From Gloeocapsopsis dulcis (GTDB taxonomy: Bacteria > Cyanobacteriota > Cyanobacteriia > Cyanobacteriales > Chroococcidiopsidaceae): a DNA stretch of 64,000 nucleotides. The DNA lies in assembly GCF_032163395.1 (NCBI RefSeq), contig NZ_CP119968.1:109501-173500 (forward strand), given 5' to 3'. This document shows, piece after piece, positions 20,125 through 29,501 of this stretch (position 1 is its first letter; the number at the start of each line of letters is the position of its first letter). The notes beneath the pieces were generated by a model. The model saw only the letters and a program-made list of their open reading frames with translations. It was not told where the DNA came from and did not search any database. The position numbers and the translations under genes were made by a program.

Positions 20125-20336
20125 AACATTACACTAATGACTGCTCTACAATCCTATCAATCACTATTCCAATTTGGAATATTCATAATTCAGAGTTATT
20201 TGTTCTTCTCTACGTCTAGTAAAGTTCGTTCAAGTCATAATTTATACAATCTTCATCTAACTTCACCGCATTGATCGTAAGTATGCTTGAAGTTCTGGGT
20301 ATATATAAAGACAACAACACTCTAGAGGCAATTCTT

Positions 20337-22334
20337 ATGTCTCCTCAATCTGAACTACTCCACTCAGGTATAGAAGCTTATCAACAGCAGCGTTATTACG
20401 ATGCAGTAGAAATATTTAAAAGATATTGTACTAGTAGCGACTATAACAACAAAGAATATCTCCAAGCACAATTTTGGTTAATCAAAGCGTATCAAAAAAA
20501 TCAATCCTCCTGTGCAATCGCCCTTGCAAAACAGCTAGCGACTCACCCTAATCCAGAAGCCCAAAAGTGGGCAAAACTTGCCCTTGAGTTTTTAAAAAGT
20601 AACCAATTACAATCTCGCATAACCCATAGTAAACCAAAACGAGCCGCACAAGCAGGAATCAAACTTGCCATAGCGGGTGTTGCTAGTAATCTTGCGCTAG
20701 CATCTGGCGTGACAATAACTTTGCTTTTAGGAATGGTGTTTGTCTTGTTTTTAGCCCTGACACTCATCCTCAGTAGCGATAATCTGATCGCTGGATTGAA
20801 TATTGCGATCGCTGGCACACTCATATTCAATACCGCAGCCTTTTTCCTATCACCGTTCCTCATGGACTTGATGCAGAATTGGCTGTATCATACTCGCTGG
20901 GTATCTTTAGCAGAAGTACAACACCAGAGTCCAGAAGCTGCAAGAATCATTCAGCGCATCTGTGCCCAACAAAAGCTACAGCAGCCCCGATTAGGAATTA
21001 TTGATGACCAAAACCCCACCGCTTTTACCTATGGTTCGCTACCCAATGCGGCGCGTTTAGTTGTCAGCCAAGGGCTTTTCACTTACTTAGAAGACGAAGA
21101 AATTGCCACAGTATACGCCCATGAACTCGGTCACATTGTCCACTGGGACTTTGCTGTCATGACGCTTGCTTCAACTTTAGTACAAATCACTTACTTAATT
21201 TACACCTTTGCTCGCAGGTTAGGGAGAAGCGGTGGTGAAAAAATAAAAAATGCCACAGGTACAGCCGCAGCAGTAGCCTATGTTTTTTACATAGTTGGAA
21301 CCTATCTACTTCTTTACCTTTCACGAACACGCGAATACTTTGCCGATCATTTCGCGGCTGAAACCACAGGTAATCCCAATGCACTATCTCGTGCTTTAGT
21401 CAAGATCGCCTATGGTATTTTAGAAGAAAGTAAACACGCTGCTGAACCAAGTCGATTAATTGAAGGTACTCGTGCTTTAGGAATTTACGACGGTTCCATT
21501 GCTGCTACAGCAACAGGAACCGCGTACCGAATTGCGCAACCACAACAACTAGGGCGTGTTTTCTTATGGGATATGTTTAATCCTTGGGGCTGGTTTATGG
21601 AGTTAAATTCTACCCATCCCCTCACCGGAAAGCGCGTCCGCGCCTTGAGTAATTATGCCGAACAACTAGGATTAGAAACGGAATTTGATCTCAGTCATGT
21701 TGTTGCTGAGGGTAAAAGTCTTGATAAGAAAAAACTCTACAGTAACTTTGCCTTAGATGTGTTGCTTTATGCCGCAGAAGCGATCGGAATTTTTAGTGGT
21801 CTTGTTGTTGGTTTATTCTTAGTTTCAGCAGAAGTTACAAGTGGATCAATCATCATTGCAACAGTTTTAATTGGTTTTGGGATAGGAACTTTAATCAAAA
21901 CTGCGGTGATGTTCCCTAACTTTCAATTTGCCGCTAGTTCTGATGTGTTTAACTTAATGTCCGATCCTTACGCCAGTCCCTTGCGCGGTAAACCTGTTCG
22001 ACTCAAAGGTGAATTGATTGGGCGTGGTGATGCTGGTTATCAGTTTGGTTCCGATTTGAAGCTACAAGATCGTACAGGTATGCTCTATCTACGCTATGCT
22101 TCGCGTTTTGGTTCTTTTGGAAACTTCTTTTTTGGTATGAACCGTGTTAAGAACTTAATTGGTTCCCCAGTCAGTAGCGTCGGTTGGTTTCGTCGTGGCG
22201 TTATGCCGTGGCTAGATCTAGTGCAACTGCGTACTGATGCCGGTACAGTTGTTAACAGCTATCACCGCTTTTGGTCATATGTTACAGGAAGTGGTGCTAT
22301 TGTTCTGGGCTTAGTGATACTATTACTTTTTTAA
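20337..22334 (+). CDS. M48-family membrane zinc metalloprotease with N-terminal helical repeat
   Basis: 665 residues from the ATG at 20337, chosen because AGAGG lies eight bases upstream. In-frame TTG 20271 and ATG 20283 would extend it. An N-terminal TPR-like region (GIEAYQQQRYYDAVEIFKRYC) precedes two membrane helices. The catalytic domain has HELGH near residue 262 and the third zinc-ligand motif REYFADHFAAE. Additional C-terminal membrane segments flank a small beta-rich domain. Homologues are HtpX/Ste24-like proteases that degrade membrane proteins, and the physiological substrate is unknown. Confidence 0.85.
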   Translation: MSPQSELLHSGIEAYQQQRYYDAVEIFKRYCTSSDYNNKEYLQAQFWLIKAYQKNQSSCAIALAKQLATHPNPEAQKWAKLALEFLKSNQLQSRITHSKPKRAAQAGIKLAIAGVASNLALASGVTITLLLGMVFVLFLALTLILSSDNLIAGLNIAIAGTLIFNTAAFFLSPFLMDLMQNWLYHTRWVSLAEVQHQSPEAARIIQRICAQQKLQQPRLGIIDDQNPTAFTYGSLPNAARLVVSQGLFTYLEDEEIATVYAHELGHIVHWDFAVMTLASTLVQITYLIYTFARRLGRSGGEKIKNATGTAAAVAYVFYIVGTYLLLYLSRTREYFADHFAAETTGNPNALSRALVKIAYGILEESKHAAEPSRLIEGTRALGIYDGSIAATATGTAYRIAQPQQLGRVFLWDMFNPWGWFMELNSTHPLTGKRVRALSNYAEQLGLETEFDLSHVVAEGKSLDKKKLYSNFALDVLLYAAEAIGIFSGLVVGLFLVSAEVTSGSIIIATVLIGFGIGTLIKTAVMFPNFQFAASSDVFNLMSDPYASPLRGKPVRLKGELIGRGDAGYQFGSDLKLQDRTGMLYLRYASRFGSFGNFFFGMNRVKNLIGSPVSSVGWFRRGVMPWLDLVQLRTDAGTVVNSYHRFWSYVTGSGAIVLGLVILLLF

Positions 22335-22354
22335 CTAATCTAGCGCTAATCACT

Positions 22355-22876
22355 TCACTTGCTCCACGAGTTTTGATTAGTTGGTAAATCTCCTGTAGGA
22401 TCTAGTACAGTAATGCAACAGTCTGGATGATTGTGCCAATACCACAAGACAAGATTAACTCCACTGAAGTGACGCACTGAAGGAACGCGTATTCCCACAT
22501 AATTGTGCGATCGCAGCCGATTTGCTAAATTCCATGTTGCTGGGCGCTGTTTTTGCACAAGCCAGATTTCCTTCCAAGCACACACGAGAATTTCTGAAGT
22601 AACCGAACATACTATCTGTACTTGTGGGTCAGTTAAATCGACTATTCCCTTAATATCAACATCATAAGCACACAATGTTCCTGGACGAATGCCCAAATCT
22701 TGCTCATACTCTGAAATTGCAGTGATGTAATCCTTAGACAGATACAGTGCTTCTACGTTTGGTTCGTTAAATTGTCCTCCGTATCGCGCTGCACCTGCCC
22801 CACTCAATGGTTGATAAGCCCACTTGGGTGCAAGCATTTGCCAGCAACGTCGCTTGAGTGTTACTGTTGAAATCAA
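22355..22876 (-). CDS. RES-domain toxin
   Basis: 173 residues. The RES signature is visible as GAARYGGQFN (family arginine), the ISEYEQD segment (family glutamate) and a distal serine region. RES toxins degrade or transfer NAD+ and are neutralised by Xre/MbcA-type antitoxins. The TTG start overlaps the antitoxin stop by four bases (TTGA), so translation is coupled and antitoxin is made first. It is convergent with the M48 protease gene. Confidence 0.88.
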   Translation of the reverse strand: MISTVTLKRRCWQMLAPKWAYQPLSGAGAARYGGQFNEPNVEALYLSKDYITAISEYEQDLGIRPGTLCAYDVDIKGIVDLTDPQVQIVCSVTSEILVCAWKEIWLVQKQRPATWNLANRLRSHNYVGIRVPSVRHFSGVNLVLWYWHNHPDCCITVLDPTGDLPTNQNSWSK

Positions 22877-23247
22877 GCGTAAGCTCCATCACTAAGCATC
22901 GCTAAATGTGCAAATACGGCATCAGCATGACCAGCGGCGACTAGTTCTTCTGCGGTCTTGTTATCAAACCCACTCAATGGTTGATGGCGAAACCAAATAC
23001 TTGCCCGCTGTTCGTCTCCGATCAACTCAGCAGCTTGTGCCACAATTTGCACAATCTGCCCCAAGCGTTGTTGTGCATCAGGAGACTCTGGATGGCGTGT
23101 TAAAGTATTACGATGCACCTGGGCGATCGCTGACAGCCTTGCTAGCGATATATGCAGCCGACTGCTCAAAAGATGAGGAGAAATAAAACTCTGATCGGGT
23201 TCTATCACCTCGGTTAAAAAGGAAGATAGCATAGTTTTATACGCCAC
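22873..23247 (-). CDS. MbcA/ParS/Xre antitoxin (DUF2384)
   Basis: 124 residues. The N-terminal HTH-like part (LSRLHISLARLSAIAQVHRNTL) is followed by the toxin-binding ParS/MbcA domain with the diagnostic WFRHQPLSGFDNKTAEELVAAGHADAVFAHL block. It pairs with the RES toxin encoded downstream. The start is GTG 23247 or ATG 23232. Inverted TGTGCA/TGCACA repeats immediately upstream are the likely autoregulatory operator. Confidence 0.88.
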   Translation of the reverse strand: MAYKTMLSSFLTEVIEPDQSFISPHLLSSRLHISLARLSAIAQVHRNTLTRHPESPDAQQRLGQIVQIVAQAAELIGDEQRASIWFRHQPLSGFDNKTAEELVAAGHADAVFAHLAMLSDGAYA

Positions 23248-23248
23248 A

Positions 23249-23287
23249 TGTGCAATATATGTATATTATATGCACACACTATGCACA
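23249..23287. promoter_or_regulatory. probable Xre/RES autoregulatory operator
   Basis: TGTGCA (23249-23254), TGCACA (23271-23276) and a further TGCACA (23282-23287) flank an AT-rich core ATATATGTATATTATA containing the probable -10 region on the minus strand. This arrangement fits repression by the dimeric antitoxin. Confidence 0.5.
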
Positions 23288-23308
23288 TAATCCTAATTAT
23301 CGAGATCT

Positions 23309-23788
23309 TTAAAAATATCGCATGTTTACTGTAATAGTCGTATTTCCCTCAACACTAAAACTGGCATTATTAAACTTGGGCGCGCCAATTTTTACTGGGG
23401 GATTGTTAGAAATACCAAAACCTTCTCTCGGAATACCTAAAAAGTTTGTGTTGAGTTTTTGGTCATTATTTTCATCATGAAATACAGTTACTGCATAGGT
23501 TCCAGGCTGTAGTGCATGAAATTCTGCTATTACTGAAGTCCCTTGAGCATTTGTGCAACCACTTTGAATCACACCAGCAGCACTTTGCGGAAAACCTTTG
23601 TCTTTATCGTACAGTCTAAAACAAACTTGTCCTCTGGGACGGGTAATTCCGTCTACAACTACTGTCAACTTGTTACTCGGTTGGGCTACTGCTGTACTTG
23701 CGATTAAACTTGCAGAAGCTGCGATCGTCAAGCTGACACCTTGCACTACTTTGACCATAAAATATTTTGAGTTAAAACTGAACTGCAT
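23309..23788 (-). CDS. DUF2141 secreted protein
   Basis: 159 residues with a Sec signal peptide ending near TAVAQ. The mature part is a single beta-sandwich DUF2141 domain: VCFRLYDKDKGFP, YAVTVFHDENNDQKLNTNFLGIPREGFG and ISNNPP are characteristic. It is predicted to be periplasmic or outer-membrane-associated, and its function is unknown. If ATG 23788 is used it overlaps mazG by 17 bases. The ATG at 23758 gives a more typical signal peptide and no overlap. Confidence 0.85.
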   Translation of the reverse strand: MQFSFNSKYFMVKVVQGVSLTIAASASLIASTAVAQPSNKLTVVVDGITRPRGQVCFRLYDKDKGFPQSAAGVIQSGCTNAQGTSVIAEFHALQPGTYAVTVFHDENNDQKLNTNFLGIPREGFGISNNPPVKIGAPKFNNASFSVEGNTTITVNMRYF

Positions 23789-24638
23789 CCTCAGAAGACT
23801 GGATTTTAGCTAATTTGGCTTTAGCTTGTTGCCATAAATTTTCTAATTCTTCCAGCGTATACTCAGACAAAGGGCGCTCTGCAAAAGTTTCCATCTGGAT
23901 GATACGTTGGACAAATCTTTGATTAGTTCCTTGTAATGCTGCTTCGGGATCGAGTTGATACCATCGCGCCAGGTTAATAATTACAAATAATAAGTCACCA
24001 AGTTCTGCTTGTTGTTGTTCTAATGATTTGTGCGCGATTGCTTCTTGAAATTCTGCAAGTTCTTCGTGATATTTTGCCCATACTCCCTGAATATTTTCCC
24101 ACTCAAATCCTGCCGCCGCAGCTTTTTGGGAAATTTTCATTCCTGCCATGAGTGGCGGCAGCGATCGCGCATATCGACTCAGTTTATGACTCAATTTTTG
24201 GGCATCTGTCAGTGATGTGCCTTTTTCTGCTGCTTTAATTTGTTCCCAATTTTGCCGAACTTCATCAACATTTTGGACGCTAACATCCCCAAACACATGA
24301 GGATGACGGCGAATCAGTTTTTGAGTAATCCCTTGGGCAATTTCTTTCAGGCTAAAGTTACCAACTTCTGAGGCAATTTGTGCTTGCAAGACAACTTGTA
24401 ATAGTAAATCTCCCAATTCTTCAGCGATCGCTGTTTGATCTTGACTGCGAATCGCATCTACCACTTCGTAGGCTTCTTCAATCACATACGGCATCAAAGT
24501 TTCCGGCGTTTGTGCTAGATCCCACGGACAACCACCATCAGGCGATCGCAGTTTCGCCACAACATCAATAAGTTCTTGGATCGCTACTAAAGTTTCGTGA
24601 GTAGCTTGCGGTTGATTTGATTTTTGAAAGTGAGTCAT
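23772..24638 (-). CDS. mazG: nucleoside triphosphate pyrophosphohydrolase
   Basis: 288 residues with two tandem MazG domains: the first has GGCPWDLAQTPETLMPYVIEEAYE and EELGDLLLQV, the second AELGDLLFVIINLARW. The acidic EExxE/ExxD residues bind magnesium. It hydrolyses (d)NTPs to monophosphates and is linked to house-cleaning and ppGpp control. It follows the DUF2227 gene by nine bases, so cotranscription is likely. Confidence 0.93.
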   Translation of the reverse strand: MTHFQKSNQPQATHETLVAIQELIDVVAKLRSPDGGCPWDLAQTPETLMPYVIEEAYEVVDAIRSQDQTAIAEELGDLLLQVVLQAQIASEVGNFSLKEIAQGITQKLIRRHPHVFGDVSVQNVDEVRQNWEQIKAAEKGTSLTDAQKLSHKLSRYARSLPPLMAGMKISQKAAAAGFEWENIQGVWAKYHEELAEFQEAIAHKSLEQQQAELGDLLFVIINLARWYQLDPEAALQGTNQRFVQRIIQMETFAERPLSEYTLEELENLWQQAKAKLAKIQSSEDAVQF

Positions 24639-24647
24639 CCGAAAACG

Positions 24648-25208
24648 CTATTTACGACGTTTGAGTTGTGTTGAACTTCCTTTACGTTTCTTCATTTTGG
24701 CACGGTTCTGTTGTAATCGTTTGTAGGCAGAACTACTCCAATCACTCAAAGAATGACTCATTGCTCCCAATTCGAGTCCGAGAAACAAGTAAAACCATTC
24801 CGCTGCGTTTTGAGTAAGCGATCGCCTACTTTCTGTAATCAACTGTTGCCAACTTAATTCCACACCCCAAATCAAGTGCGCCACTCCCAAGACGAAAATT
24901 CCAACCAGAGCAAGCCAAACACTTAGATACAATACTCGTAACGTTGTCCCAATTAGCAACCCGTGCGAAAAAATAGAGCGATGTCGTAGTACTTTCTGGT
25001 AAGGTAGCCAAATCCACCGTAAGAAACCCCAACGTTGGTATTGTCTAGAGTACAGATCCAAATCTGGACCAAACATTAAGCCACTAAAAAGATAGGCTCC
25101 AGCCATAATCAAAGTTAAGTTACCACTCTGAGTCTGGAAAAAAGTCAGACTAGTAATTAAGGGCAAGCCCCATAAAGTAATGCGATCGTGCGTTCTACCA
25201 GAGGGCAT
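24648..25208 (-). CDS. DUF2227 putative metal-binding membrane protein
   Basis: 186 residues. Histidines and aspartates in SGRTHDRIT, GPDLDL and HRSIFSHGL form a conserved metal-binding set, followed by two hydrophobic segments and a lysine/arginine-rich tail (KMKKRKGSSTQLKRRK). The arrangement resembles YdjM-like membrane-bound hydrolases. Its function is not established. It is upstream of mazG with a nine-base gap. Confidence 0.8.
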   Translation of the reverse strand: MPSGRTHDRITLWGLPLITSLTFFQTQSGNLTLIMAGAYLFSGLMFGPDLDLYSRQYQRWGFLRWIWLPYQKVLRHRSIFSHGLLIGTTLRVLYLSVWLALVGIFVLGVAHLIWGVELSWQQLITESRRSLTQNAAEWFYLFLGLELGAMSHSLSDWSSSAYKRLQQNRAKMKKRKGSSTQLKRRK

Positions 25209-25299
25209 TGAGTTTAGTTAATCTATTCAGCAAAATATTTTGCAAAAATACTAGCTTTTCTAGCAATGATTTGCTACTATAAATACCTGCGTACAAAAC

Positions 25300-25372
<73 letters not shown>

Positions 25373-25399
25373 TATAAGCTTTGGCTTATGTGCTGGTTT

Positions 25400-25435
25400 G
25401 CTCGCTTGTAGCTGATACAACAAGCGAGCATTTTC
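25400..25435 (+). terminator. strong hairpin downstream of tRNA-Val
   Basis: GCTCGCTTGT (25400-25409) pairs perfectly with ACAAGCGAGC (25420-25429) across a 10-nt loop and is followed by ATTTTC. A smaller hairpin CATATAAGC/GCTTATGTG directly abuts the tRNA 3' end. Confidence 0.75.
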
Positions 25436-25579
25436 ACACAAAACTCTTATTTATTTATATTTCAATTCAACACAGATGCTTTTTATATCATTAAGTGTTG
25501 TTGAGTTGAGCTTGATTACTGCTTAAAATGATAAGAATTTCGTATATAGCAGTGTACGCTCTCTTGTCCTGGAGGAATC

Positions 25580-26536
25580 ATGAGCCATCGCCCTATTATT
25601 CTTGGCATTGTCGGAGACAGTGCTGCTGGTAAAACGACTTTAACCAAGGGAATTGCTCAGGTACTTGGACCAGAGAATGTTACAGTTATCTGCACAGATG
25701 ATTACCATCGCTACGATCGCCGTCAACGAGCTGAGATAGGCATCACAGCACTGCATCTTGACTGCAACTATCTCGATATCATGCAACAACATTTGTCCTT
25801 ATTAAGAACAGGACAACCAATTCTTAAGCCAATCTATAGCCACAAAACAGGAACTTTTGAACCACCACAATACATTAAACCCAGCAAATTTGTCATAGTA
25901 GAAGGCTTGCTTGGTTATTCTACACGGGGTGCAAGAGACTCTTTTGATGTTAAAGTTTATCTTGCGCCACCAGAATCACTACGCGCACAATGGAAGATTA
26001 AGCGTGACACTCAAAAGCGTGGATATACAGCAGAGCAAGTAAAAGCAGAACTAGAAAAGCGCGAACCTGATTCTGAACAGTTTATCCGTCCTCAGCGTCA
26101 ATGGGCGGACGTAGTTGTTAGTTTTTATCCTCCTAATGATGTATCTGAGCAAGGTAATGGTCATCTCAATGTACGCTTAGTTTTGCGCCCAACGATCCCA
26201 CACCCAGATTTTACACAAATTTTGAGTGTAATCAGCAGCCATCCTCATCCAGCGATTCGTTTAGATTTGGATCGAGATATGAACAAGCCTGTAGATGTCT
26301 TGGAAGTTGATCGTCATGCAACATCAGAACAAGTCGATGAGTTAGAAAAGATCATTTGTAACGATATGCCACCCCATTTGTCACACTTTTGCAGCCGCGA
26401 AAGCAATCCTGAATTGGGTAAGGTTGCTGGTACTACAGGGGAAACAATTCAGAGCTATCCTCTTGCCATGACACAACTTTTAATCACGTACCATATGCTC
26501 AAAGCAACACAAATTTATCAACAAGTTCCTGTTTAA
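25580..26536 (+). CDS. phosphoribulokinase-like kinase lacking the P-loop redox cysteine
   Basis: 318 residues, with the P-loop GDSAAGKTT at 12-20, ICTDDYHRYDR at 37-47 and the IVEGLLGYST segment of PRK/uridine-kinase-type enzymes. The substrate block RPQRQWADVVV is PRK-like. The main cyanobacterial Prk has GDSGCGKS, whose cysteine forms the thioredoxin/CP12-controlled disulfide with the one in ICLDDYH. Here the first cysteine is replaced by A16 while C38 is kept, so redox control by that disulfide is not possible. It is likely a second, unregulated PRK paralogue. GGAGG lies four bases before the ATG. Confidence 0.85.
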   Translation: MSHRPIILGIVGDSAAGKTTLTKGIAQVLGPENVTVICTDDYHRYDRRQRAEIGITALHLDCNYLDIMQQHLSLLRTGQPILKPIYSHKTGTFEPPQYIKPSKFVIVEGLLGYSTRGARDSFDVKVYLAPPESLRAQWKIKRDTQKRGYTAEQVKAELEKREPDSEQFIRPQRQWADVVVSFYPPNDVSEQGNGHLNVRLVLRPTIPHPDFTQILSVISSHPHPAIRLDLDRDMNKPVDVLEVDRHATSEQVDELEKIICNDMPPHLSHFCSRESNPELGKVAGTTGETIQSYPLAMTQLLITYHMLKATQIYQQVPV

Positions 26537-26582
26537 TATTGCTCAGGTCATGTACAATCGTGCAATTTCTTCTTTGATCGCC

Positions 26583-28127
26583 TCAACAAGTTGCTCCTGT
26601 CGCAGGCTGACTTAGATCAGGAGTCAGAATTGTAGGATCGACAGGTTGTGTCAAACAGCGATCGTAAATTTGACGGTAGTAAGGCAGAAAAGTTTGTACT
26701 GTTGCTTCTGATTCTTGCATTGCAGGTAATATTTGATGATGCACTTTGTAGATTGCTTCGATTAGTGCTTGCTCATTAACCTGAGTTAGTTTACCACTGC
26801 ACATAACTTCAACACCATCAACAACAACTAAATCTACAGCAGCACCTGTTTCTGCATAAACGAGTTGCCGTAGAGGATGATTCAACGGTACAAAGGATAG
26901 ATTGTTAAGTCGGTATCCGACGAAATCAGCGCGGTAGCCAGGGGCAATTTTTCCCAAGACTTGTTCAAAGCCAAATGCCTTAGCACCTCCAATTGTTGCA
27001 AATTTAAAGGCTTCCTCGGCAGAAATCCACTGTTCTGGAGCCGTTGTGGGTGATTTGTTAAGTAAAGCAGCAGCCTGCATGACAGAAAGCATATTGAGAC
27101 TATCTCTCGATCCACATCCATCGCTTGCAAGAGCAATGTTTACCCCTGCTTCTTGAAAAGCACGAACAGGCATTCTACCACTACCAAGCTTAAGATTGGA
27201 AAGTGGATTATAAACAACACTCGCGCCTGATTGAGCAAGAAGTTTGATGTCATGTGGTGTTAACCAAACACAATGCTGTAAGGCAATGCGATCGCTTAAA
27301 ATACCCAATTCAGCTAAATACTCAGTCATCGAACACTGGTGAAATAATTGCCCTGTAACCGCTTGTAAGCGCGTTTCGAGTAAATGCAGCATCATGGGTA
27401 GATTGTATGTATTTGCCAATTCCCCAAGCTGAACCAGAAAAGATCGACTACAACGCTGTGGCGCAGAAGGAGCCACGATATAGCCGACTCGATGTTGATT
27501 TGGATGGCGCGTTTGTGCCAAATGTTGTGCAATGGTTAACAGGCGATCGCGATCGGGTAAACCTTGGCGATCAAGCTGTTCGCGCAAGTGTCGTGGCATT
27601 TCTTCATCGAAAAAAGGTACTGCACGGTAAAACGGTAAATCGTAAAAACTAACGCTAACTAATGCTCGTAATCCAATATCTTCATAAGCTTGAAAAACGG
27701 CATCAATACACTCCATAGAAAAATGAGGAGCATGGTTGACATCATCGACAACAAACGTTGTACCTGTGCGTATAGCTTCTATAGCACCAATCATTGTACG
27801 CAGATAAACTTGCTCTGGCGTCAAGGGTGGTGGGGCAACTGGCGGACGCACAAAGTGCATCCATAATTCAAGCGGTAGGTTATCAAACCGTCCTTTATGA
27901 AAATGCTCGTGAGAGTGAAAGTGTCCATTAATCAAGCCAGGAGTTACCAATAGTCCCGTTGCATCAATCACTGCACAGCCTGGAGGAATCGATAAATCCG
28001 CAGCAACTGCGACAATCGTACCTTGTTCGATCAAAATATCTGTATGAGGTTGCGGTGAGGTATCACCTGATGCTAGTACTAAAGCATTTTTGACGATCAA
28101 GCTATCAGTTTTTGGAGAAATGCTCAT
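26583..28127 (-). CDS. amidohydrolase (TrzN/AtzA/guanine-deaminase-like)
   Basis: 514 residues with a composite beta-sandwich plus TIM barrel. Metal motif HFHSHEHF is near residue 70. QHCVWLTPHD, NPLSNLKLGSG and the catalytic aspartate in LASDGCGSRD match the aminohydrolase subtype that deaminates or dechlorinates N-heterocycles (cytosine, guanine, s-triazine, S-adenosylhomocysteine analogues). The substrate is not deducible. The gene follows the solute-binding protein gene on the same strand by three bases, so enzyme and uptake protein are coupled. It has a functional analogue at 59594-61138. Confidence 0.88.
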   Translation of the reverse strand: MSISPKTDSLIVKNALVLASGDTSPQPHTDILIEQGTIVAVAADLSIPPGCAVIDATGLLVTPGLINGHFHSHEHFHKGRFDNLPLELWMHFVRPPVAPPPLTPEQVYLRTMIGAIEAIRTGTTFVVDDVNHAPHFSMECIDAVFQAYEDIGLRALVSVSFYDLPFYRAVPFFDEEMPRHLREQLDRQGLPDRDRLLTIAQHLAQTRHPNQHRVGYIVAPSAPQRCSRSFLVQLGELANTYNLPMMLHLLETRLQAVTGQLFHQCSMTEYLAELGILSDRIALQHCVWLTPHDIKLLAQSGASVVYNPLSNLKLGSGRMPVRAFQEAGVNIALASDGCGSRDSLNMLSVMQAAALLNKSPTTAPEQWISAEEAFKFATIGGAKAFGFEQVLGKIAPGYRADFVGYRLNNLSFVPLNHPLRQLVYAETGAAVDLVVVDGVEVMCSGKLTQVNEQALIEAIYKVHHQILPAMQESEATVQTFLPYYRQIYDRCLTQPVDPTILTPDLSQPATGATC

Positions 28128-28130
28128 TTG

Positions 28131-29213
28131 TTAAACCACAACTTCACGATTGAAGCGTTCAATCCACGTTGGTAAGTTTTTACTAATTGTTTGCCAATCG
28201 AGTGGCACGAGTTTATCAACAACAGCCTCAGTTGTGCTACCCAATCTTTCGGCAATGAAACCTGAAATCTTAGCCTTGCTATTCGTTGGCACAAAATAAT
28301 AGGGTGCTGAAGCCATTTGAGTTTGCACCTCAGCGCTAATTGCAGCATCAATGTATGCAGCAGCAAGTTCACGCTCTCTGGGATTCCTGACAACGTGCAT
28401 TGACGGGCTAATGAGGAGTGCGCCCTCTTGAGGAACAACCCAGTCTACTTCTGTTCCTGCCGCTGTGAGCGGAGCCATATTATTCAAATAATGCGGGGCT
28501 ATGTCAATTTCTCCTTGCTGAAATAAAACCGAGAGTGCACCAGGATTAGAAGCAACCGCAGCGACGTTTGGTAAGATTTCTCGAATTGCCTCAAAAGCTG
28601 GCTCAATATTATCTTCCCCACCACCGCGCATCCGTGCAAGTTGCACCATAAAAGCGGTTCCTACCGTACTTTGCATACTCACAAGCCCGAGACGACCTGC
28701 AAATTCTGGCTTCCATAAGTCTTCCCATGATGTCGGTGGTGTAGAAATTCGTGCGGTGTTGTAACCGATACCGATCGCTTGAACGGCTACAGTAGGTCCC
28801 CACTCATCAGCTTTTGTTTGATACTGCGGTAACAGATCTTGAAAGTTTTCACTGAGGTCAACGGGAAAGGGTTGTAATATTTGTTCAACTGGAGCATTAC
28901 GAAACGGTCCTTCATCTAAGAGTGCTATATCATAAGGCGGGCTATTAGCTGATGCAGAGAGTTGTGCGACTTGGTCAATTGCTAATTGCGGTACTAAGTT
29001 AGTCGTAGTTCCGGTTTTCTGGGCAAAGTAAGGCACTAAAATCGTCCGATGTGCTTCCTCCCAACTTCCCGTAAATGTTGCAGCCACGAGTCTATTACCA
29101 TTACTTTGTGATGCTTCATTGCCACCACAACCTTTGAGTAATAAGCTTGTTCCCGCGAAAAGTCCAGCACCTAATAGGGCACGACGAGACATCCGCATGA
29201 AAGAATCAGACAT
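28131..29213 (-). CDS. ABC transporter solute-binding lipoprotein (polyamine-type), Tat signal
   Basis: 360 residues. The N-terminus has twin arginines (MSRRALLG), a hydrophobic stretch and a lipobox-like LLKGC, so it is a predicted Tat-exported lipoprotein. The rest is a two-lobe family 1/PotD-like binding protein (GSWEEAHRTILVPYF; NPGALSVLFQQGEIDIAP; WIERFNREVVV at the end). It is the intact sixth paralogue of the array at 45206-51826, separated from it by the 14-kb defence island. No transporter subunits are adjacent, so it may share the permeases encoded at 48661-50364. Confidence 0.9.
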   Translation of the reverse strand: MSDSFMRMSRRALLGAGLFAGTSLLLKGCGGNEASQSNGNRLVAATFTGSWEEAHRTILVPYFAQKTGTTTNLVPQLAIDQVAQLSASANSPPYDIALLDEGPFRNAPVEQILQPFPVDLSENFQDLLPQYQTKADEWGPTVAVQAIGIGYNTARISTPPTSWEDLWKPEFAGRLGLVSMQSTVGTAFMVQLARMRGGGEDNIEPAFEAIREILPNVAAVASNPGALSVLFQQGEIDIAPHYLNNMAPLTAAGTEVDWVVPQEGALLISPSMHVVRNPRERELAAAYIDAAISAEVQTQMASAPYYFVPTNSKAKISGFIAERLGSTTEAVVDKLVPLDWQTISKNLPTWIERFNREVVV

Positions 29214-29501
29214 AAGTTGGTTTTCTTAGGTATTAACGTGAAGTAAAAGTAAGTTTGAAGATACAGCTTAGCGATATGCAAGTTGGTAAAAATTATGACA
29301 GTATCGATATGATTTCAACTGCTCAATCAATTTATCCTGACTGTATGCCTGAAACCACGTCAGTGCAAACTACATGGTCAACCACAGCAGCGCCTTACCT
29401 AGATACAAGGCTTGAAGAACCAGGATCTGGTTGGTGTGAAGCGGGTAGGGACTACCTAAATAGGTAAGGATATAGTAGGATATGTTGTCCAAAAAGAACT
29501 A
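29214..29501. other. intergenic region left of the defence island
   Basis: This stretch holds the promoter side of the solute-binding protein gene and a 70-codon open frame (29255-29467, plus strand) ending in GSGWCEAGRDYLNR that I cannot assign. It may be a gene relic. A short ACCTAAATAGGT hairpin lies at its end. No clear regulatory site was identified. Confidence 0.3.

Noticed and set aside
29255-29467. 70-codon open frame as a real gene
   Set aside because: No recognisable family, no ribosome site and a position among relics; kept only as part of the intergenic description.
29340-29480. Group II intron remnant
   Set aside because: The CCAG/CTGG hairpin and GAAGCGGGTAGGGA text recall intron flanks, but no domain V could be folded.
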